A stretch of 64,000 bases of DNA. Source: Lepus europaeus (Eukaryota; Chordata; Mammalia; Lagomorpha; Leporidae). The position numbers were made by a program, and so were the translations under genes. Positions 59,401 through 64,000 of the stretch are shown piece after piece; position 1 is the stretch's first letter; the number at the start of each line of letters is the position of its first letter. The stretch is from NCBI RefSeq assembly GCF_033115175.1, contig NC_084833.1, positions 54,274,716 through 54,338,715 on the forward strand, read 5' to 3'. The notes under the pieces are model-generated. The model saw only the letters and a list, made by a program, of their open reading frames with translations. It did not search any database and had not been told where the DNA came from.

Positions 59401-62400
59401 CAAATTACAAGATGAATTTGAAAATCGAACCAGAAATGTTGATGGTAAGAATTTGTATATGATACTAAGTATATTTTCGGTTTGATTCTGAATGTCGGCT
59501 TTATCCTTAGGTTTTGTTTTGTTTGTGTTTTTCAGTCTATGATAAGCGTGAAAATCCCCTCCTCCCCGAGGAGGAGGAACAGAGAGCCATTGCTAAGATC
59601 AAGATGTTGGGGAACATCAAATTCATTGGAGAACTTGGCAAGCTTGATCTTATTCATGAATCTATCCTTCATAAGTGCATCAAAACAGTAAGTGTGATGG
59701 ACTGTAGGCTCCCTGGGTACATGACTACTTGAGAGAAATGAGTCCGCTTTAGCACCATTTGAGAATATGGGTTGGCTGGTTAACCTTGTGAAACGGCATC
59801 TAGTAAGGAAGAATGCAGGGTTTGCTACGAAGGGGTAGAAGTGATGATGAATTGCTGGATTTGGAGAGATTTCTTCATAGACTGAAAGTGCTATGGTGCT
59901 ATGAAAGTGCTTAGGAACTAAGAGTCAGCCCAAACATAAAGGAAAATGCTGCACCGGAACAAGAATAACTTAAAAATTTTGCTGACATGATATTTCATTC
60001 TTTGGTAGCTTTTGGAAAAGAAGAAGAGAGTCCAACTCAAAGATATGGGAGAGGATTTGGAGTGCCTCTGTCAGATAATGAGGACAGTGGGACCGAGATT
60101 AGACCATGAACGAGCCAAGGTGTGTGTGTTGCTAATGGAAATTAGTAGGTTGTCTTAAGATTTGCTCATCCTTTGATGGCATACATTGGCTTTAGCTCTT
60201 CTGATTGCATATTTTTATCTTGATCAGTCCTTAATGGATCAGTACTTTGCCCGGATGTGCTCCTTGATGTTAAGTAAGGAATTGCCAGCGAGGATTCGTT
60301 TCCTGCTGCAGGTAAAACTGATTTCTTCAAATTAGTTGATAAGCTGAGTGTTTCTTTATAAATAGCAAAATTTACACCAATTTTTTAAACTACAGGATAC
60401 CGTAGAGTTGCGAGAACACCATTGGGTTCCTCGCAAGGCTTTTCTTGACAATGGACCAAAGACGATCAATCAAATCCGTCAAGATGCAGTGAAAGTAAGG
60501 GTGTTTTAAGTTTTTTGTCGTTGCTGTTGTTTTTTAACTTAACACAGGGACTTAAAACTTGGCTCATCTTTAGTGGTAGAGTTTGGTGTTTTTAGTGTCT
60601 TGCCATTTCTGGCAGAAGTTGTTTACAGAAATCTAATAGCTTATTGTTTTTAGAAATTGGCATTTTCCCCAGTATATGAATTTTAACTTCAAGTGAAATA
60701 GGGTCCAGAGACCAAAGGGCTTATTGGTTTCATTTCTAAAGGATCTAGGAGTGTTTATTCCTGCTCCTATGGCTCAAGGGATGAGAAGTGACTTCTTTCT
60801 GGAGGGACCGTTCATGCCACCCAGGATGAAAATGGACAGGGACCCACTTGGAGGGCTTGCTGACATGTTTGGACAGATGCCAGGTAATTTTAAATGAAGT
60901 TAATTAAACTAAAAATGAGTTAAGTATTTTAATAGAGTTCTTAAGATTTGTCCACGTATATGTTTTAAGGTAGCGGAATTGGTACTGGTCCAGGAGTTAT
61001 CCAGGATAGATTTTCACCCACCATGGGACGACATCGTTCAAATCAGCTCTTCAATGGCCATGGGGGACACATCATGCCTCCCACTCAGTCGCAGTTTGGA
61101 GAGATGGGAGGCAAGTTTATGAAAAGCCAGGTAAGAAAACATTCCTGCATTCAGATAAAGTGTTAAATCCTGCAATATCTGTGGTTTTTGCTTTGTGCTT
61201 TTTAAAAAACAATTAGAGGTGTGTGGTTTTGTTTTTTTTAAGCCAAATTTACATCTGTGACAATTATTTCAAACTGAGTAAAATGCTTGTCCTTAAGATT
61301 AGTAAAGTACTAGTAAGCTCATCACTTTATTTGACAGATTAGATTTTTATTCTTCACTGTTTCATCTTTTACTTTCTCTGGGCAAATTCAGTGAAGGTTT
61401 CTTTGTGGCTTGGCTCATCCCTTTGGTACTTGATTACCATAATTTGTGGACCCCCTTTTTATCTAGACTTTCTTTCTCCCTTTCTGAACTAGGGGCTAAG
61501 CCAGCTCTACCATAACCAGAGTCAGGGACTCTTATCCCAGCTGCAAGGACAGTCGAAGGATATGCCACCTCGGTTTTCTAAGAAAGGACAGCTTAATGCA
61601 GATGAGGTACATTTGCCTATGTTACTTATATACCATAGTTTGTCAATTCAGAAATCTATTGCCCGATGATTACAAAAAGACGCGTTAAAGAGGACTTAAT
61701 GCTGGAGTTCTTTATCTTTTCCTCTCTTTTTCTGTACTTCTTTTTCTGTCTGGATGTCCAGCGTCCTGTGAGCGAAGATTATGAGATATGAGGGCAAAGT
61801 CGATTATAGTCAGTAGAGCAAGGAAAAATGGTTATCAAGATACTGTTTGTGATTTCCCTGTAAATAGGGTGACTTAACTAAGAGTATAGCAAGATATTTT
61901 CTGAACAGTTGAGTTTCCTGTTCATTTGAATATTTTAATCATGCTAATCCTAGGAGAATTCTGATAAATGTGAGATTTATAACAGTATCTTGCACTTCTG
62001 TGTATGAGGTCTTCAGTAACCTGGAATAAACATTATTGTTGTACTTTTGCCCTAGATTCTAAATGTGCATAGAATTAGAGTAGTGTATTTAATGCTCACC
62101 AGCTGCGCATTAACTTGGATACCTCATTTTCAATTCCAGATTAGCCTGAGGCCTGCTCAGTCGTTCCTAATGAATAAAAATCAAGTGCCAAAGCTTCAGC
62201 CCCAGATAACTATGATTCCTCCTAGTGCACAACCACCACGCACTCAAACACCACCTCTGGGACAGGTATGCAGCCACATACCTGAATTCCAGCACTTTGG
62301 AAATGAAGACTTTGGTATTCTCTCCCTTTGGTCTTGTTGGTTCTTGAGCATGTATCATTGGAACATTCATACCTGTCCTGTTTATTTTTAGACACCTCAG

Positions 62401-64000
62401 CTCGGGCTCAAAACAAATCCACCACTTATCCAGGAAAAGCCTGCCAAGACCAGCAAAAAACCACCACCATCAAAGGAAGAGCTGCTTAAGCTCACTGTAA
62501 GTTTCAAGTAGTTCATGAATGTTTATAATTCTTGGGATACGTTTCAGGGAGAGAAGATGCTAATGATACTTGGATTGTGTTCTTTTCAGGAAACTGTTGT
62601 GACAGAATATCTGAATAGCGGAAATGCAAATGAGGCTGTCAATGGTGTAAAAGAAATGAGGGCTCCTAAACACTTTCTTCCTGAGATGTTAAGCAAAGTA
62701 ATCATCCTGTCACTGGACAGAAGTGATGAAGATAAGGAAAAAGCAAGTTCTTTGATCAGTTTACTCAAACAGGAAGGAGTAGCCACAAGTGACAACTTTA
62801 TGCAGGTTAGAACACTTCTGATTCTGCTAAGAATTCTTTGTATTCATTGTTGAAAACTGTAATGGAGACTGATGGTGTTTTTAACATTCCTCCTAAGGCT
62901 TTCCTGAACGTATTGGACCAGTGCCCCAAACTGGAGGTTGACATCCCCTTGGTGAAATCATATTTAGCACAGTTTGCAGCTCGTGCCATCATTTCAGAGC
63001 TGGTGAGCATTTCAGAACTGGCTCAACCACTGGAAAGTGGCACCCATTTTCCTCTCTTCTTACTTTGTCTTCAGCAATTAGCTAAATTACAAGATCGGGA
63101 ATGGTTAACAGAACTTTTTCAACAAAGCAAGGTCAATATGCAGAAAATGCTCCCAGGTAAGAAAACGCTGGTTTATTTCATTTATTTAAAAAGAGAGAGA
63201 CTACACATGGAGATTCCTTGAGTGTAATTAATTGTATGGGGAATTTATCCCATCTGAAAAGTAAACATTGGAATGGATAGGCCTTAACACTTTTTTTTTT
63301 TAAAAGGATATTATGGTTTAATTTTTATCTGATTGTAGGTTGAGTTTTCATTTGCTGTGTTGATTCTTTATTTTTCCATGCAAGTCTCTTACACTTGACA
63401 AAGTATTTGTAAAACTGCTAGATAAGCCAACTGAGTGAGATGAAAAGGTAAAACAAACTGCTTTGCCTTTTCAGAAATTGATCAGAATAAGGACCGCATG
63501 TTGGAGATTTTGGAAGGAAAGGGACTGAGTTTCTTATTCCCACTCCTCAAATTGGAGAAGGAACTGTTGAAGCAAATAAAATTGGATCCATCCCCTCAAA
63601 CCATATATAAATGGATTAAAGATAACATCTCTCCCAAACTTCATGTAGATAAAGGATTTGTGAACATCTTAATGACTAGGTAAGGAGTGGTTGTCTACTT
63701 GAGTAACGTATTTACTTGAAGAAACATAAGTGTGCTAGCAGGGACCTCAAGGAGAATTGTCTTTGAGTTAGAAAGCTTCCTGGTTCTAACAGGGCTCTCT
63801 TTGTCTTTGTACAGCTTCTTACAGTATATTTCTAGTGAAGTAAACCCACCCAGCGATGAAACAGATTCTTCCTCTGCTCCTTCCAAAGAACAGTTAGAGC
63901 AGGAGAAACAGCTGCTGCTTTCCTTCAAGCCAGTGATGCAGAAATTCCTCCACGATCACGTAGATCTCCAGGTCAGCGCCCTGTACGCTCTGCAGGTGCA
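56448..64000 (+). CDS. EIF4G2: Eukaryotic translation initiation factor 4 gamma 2 (DAP5/p97/NAT1), right end cut by window
   Basis: Coding exons: 56448-56488, 56665-56730, 57603-57743, 58268-58370, 59159-59290, 59378-59444, 59536-59687, 60009-60119, 60228-60311, 60396-60494, 60742-60883, 60970-61130, 61493-61606, 62140-62265, 62392-62496, 62590-62805, 62898-63156, 63475-63679, 63825-64000. All introns are GT-AG and the joined frame is open for 833 codons; about 70 residues of the usual 907 lie beyond the edge. Start is GTG. MIF4G domain at about residues 78-308 (exons 4-11), which binds eIF4A and eIF3; MA3 at about 543-666 (exons 16-18); W2 from about 720, unfinished. The eIF4E-binding N-terminus of eIF4G1 is absent, so the protein works in cap-independent or eIF4E-independent initiation in the cytoplasm. 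The 38-codon exon 61493-61606 is the cassette known to be skipped in one human isoform. No frameshift or missing splice site is seen. Confidence 0.97.
57060..57215 (-). repeat. hAT MER-type fragment in EIF4G2 intron 3
   Basis: AACCCACTAAAACAGAAACC, CAGGGTGGGCCCATCAGTCT and TTTAGGTGATTCTGACACTG then GAGAACCAGTG are in consensus order of a mammalian hAT MITE; strand relative to the consensus is uncertain. Confidence 0.65.
57266..57517 (-). mobile_element. Old C-SINE in EIF4G2 intron 3
   Basis: TAGATTCCCCAAGTGGCTAC, CAGTCCAGGTCTCCCACAGT and GCACATTGGCAGGAAGCTAG. Diverged, tail worn. Confidence 0.75.
58672..58925 (-). mobile_element. Old C-SINE in EIF4G2 intron 5
   Basis: TCCATCCACTTACACATTCC, AGGTTAAAGCCAGGATTCTG and AGCTGGATCAGAAGCAGAGT. 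Diverged. Confidence 0.72.
59129..59158 (+). other. EIF4G2: A-run/T-run hairpin at exon 6 acceptor
   Basis: A run of A (59,129-59,140) is followed directly by a run of T that serves as the pyrimidine tract before GTAG. The two can pair. Confidence 0.7.
61659..61797 (+). ncRNA. SNORD97: Box C/D small RNA SNORD97 in EIF4G2 intron 14
   Basis: Terminal stem TTGCCC (61,659-61,664) pairs with GGGCAA (61,792-61,797). A relaxed C box, CGATGAT, follows the 5' stem and a relaxed D box, ATGA (61,788-61,791), precedes the 3' stem. GATTATGAGA at 61,777-61,786 is complementary to the anticodon loop of elongator tRNA-Met; G61783, the fifth base before the D box, faces C34. Human SNORD97 has this host gene and is reported to guide 2'-O-methylation of that C34. 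At 139 nt it is long for its class, as in human. Confidence 0.9.

Overview
This is nuclear DNA of a lagomorph, most likely a leporid such as rabbit. More than fifty dispersed copies of the tRNA-derived C-SINE are present (head like GGCCGGCGCTGTGGC, tail AAATAAATAAATCTTTAAAA or CTGTCAAAAA). Codon use, GT-AG introns and CpG-island promoters are mammalian. Two protein genes lie in the same direction (+): ZBED5, complete, and EIF4G2 (DAP5/p97/NAT1), cut by the right edge. This is the order I recall for human 11p15.

Layout. 1-8.4 kb: intergenic, SINE-rich. 8.48-9.33 kb: CpG island and promoter of ZBED5, followed by a non-coding exon 1, a second exon at 10,732-10,847 and one uninterrupted coding exon at 12,070-14,154. 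14.3-54.2 kb: about 40 kb of intergenic DNA packed with C-SINEs plus older MIR, L2, hAT, mariner-like and LTR pieces; no further gene was found. 54.3-56.3 kb: CpG island and promoter of EIF4G2. 56,362-64,000: EIF4G2 exons 2 to 20, read without a frame break, with the box C/D RNA SNORD97 inside intron 14.

Main observation. The first 2.3 kb of ZBED5 (promoter, exon 1, donor, start of intron 1, acceptor, exon 2, donor) is an old direct-repeat copy of the 5' end of EIF4G2. Paired inverted CCAAT boxes sit exactly 29 bp apart in both. CTCTATGGAGGTGGC occurs in both at the expected start region. Two AAAATGGC/AAATGGC elements follow the exon 1 donor in both, and exon 2 matches at 43 of its last 53 bases. 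A domesticated hAT transposase therefore seems to be driven by a duplicated translation-factor promoter. EIF4G2 starts translation at GUG; in the ZBED5 copy the preceding codon has become AUG in a strong context.

Other points of interest are a C-SINE joined to a U2 snRNA 5' fragment in one insertion, a SNORD97 guide that fits C34 of elongator tRNA-Met, paired upstream ORFs in the two exon 1 copies, and a solo LTR. All homology statements come from reading the sequence and from memory of the families; no database search was run.
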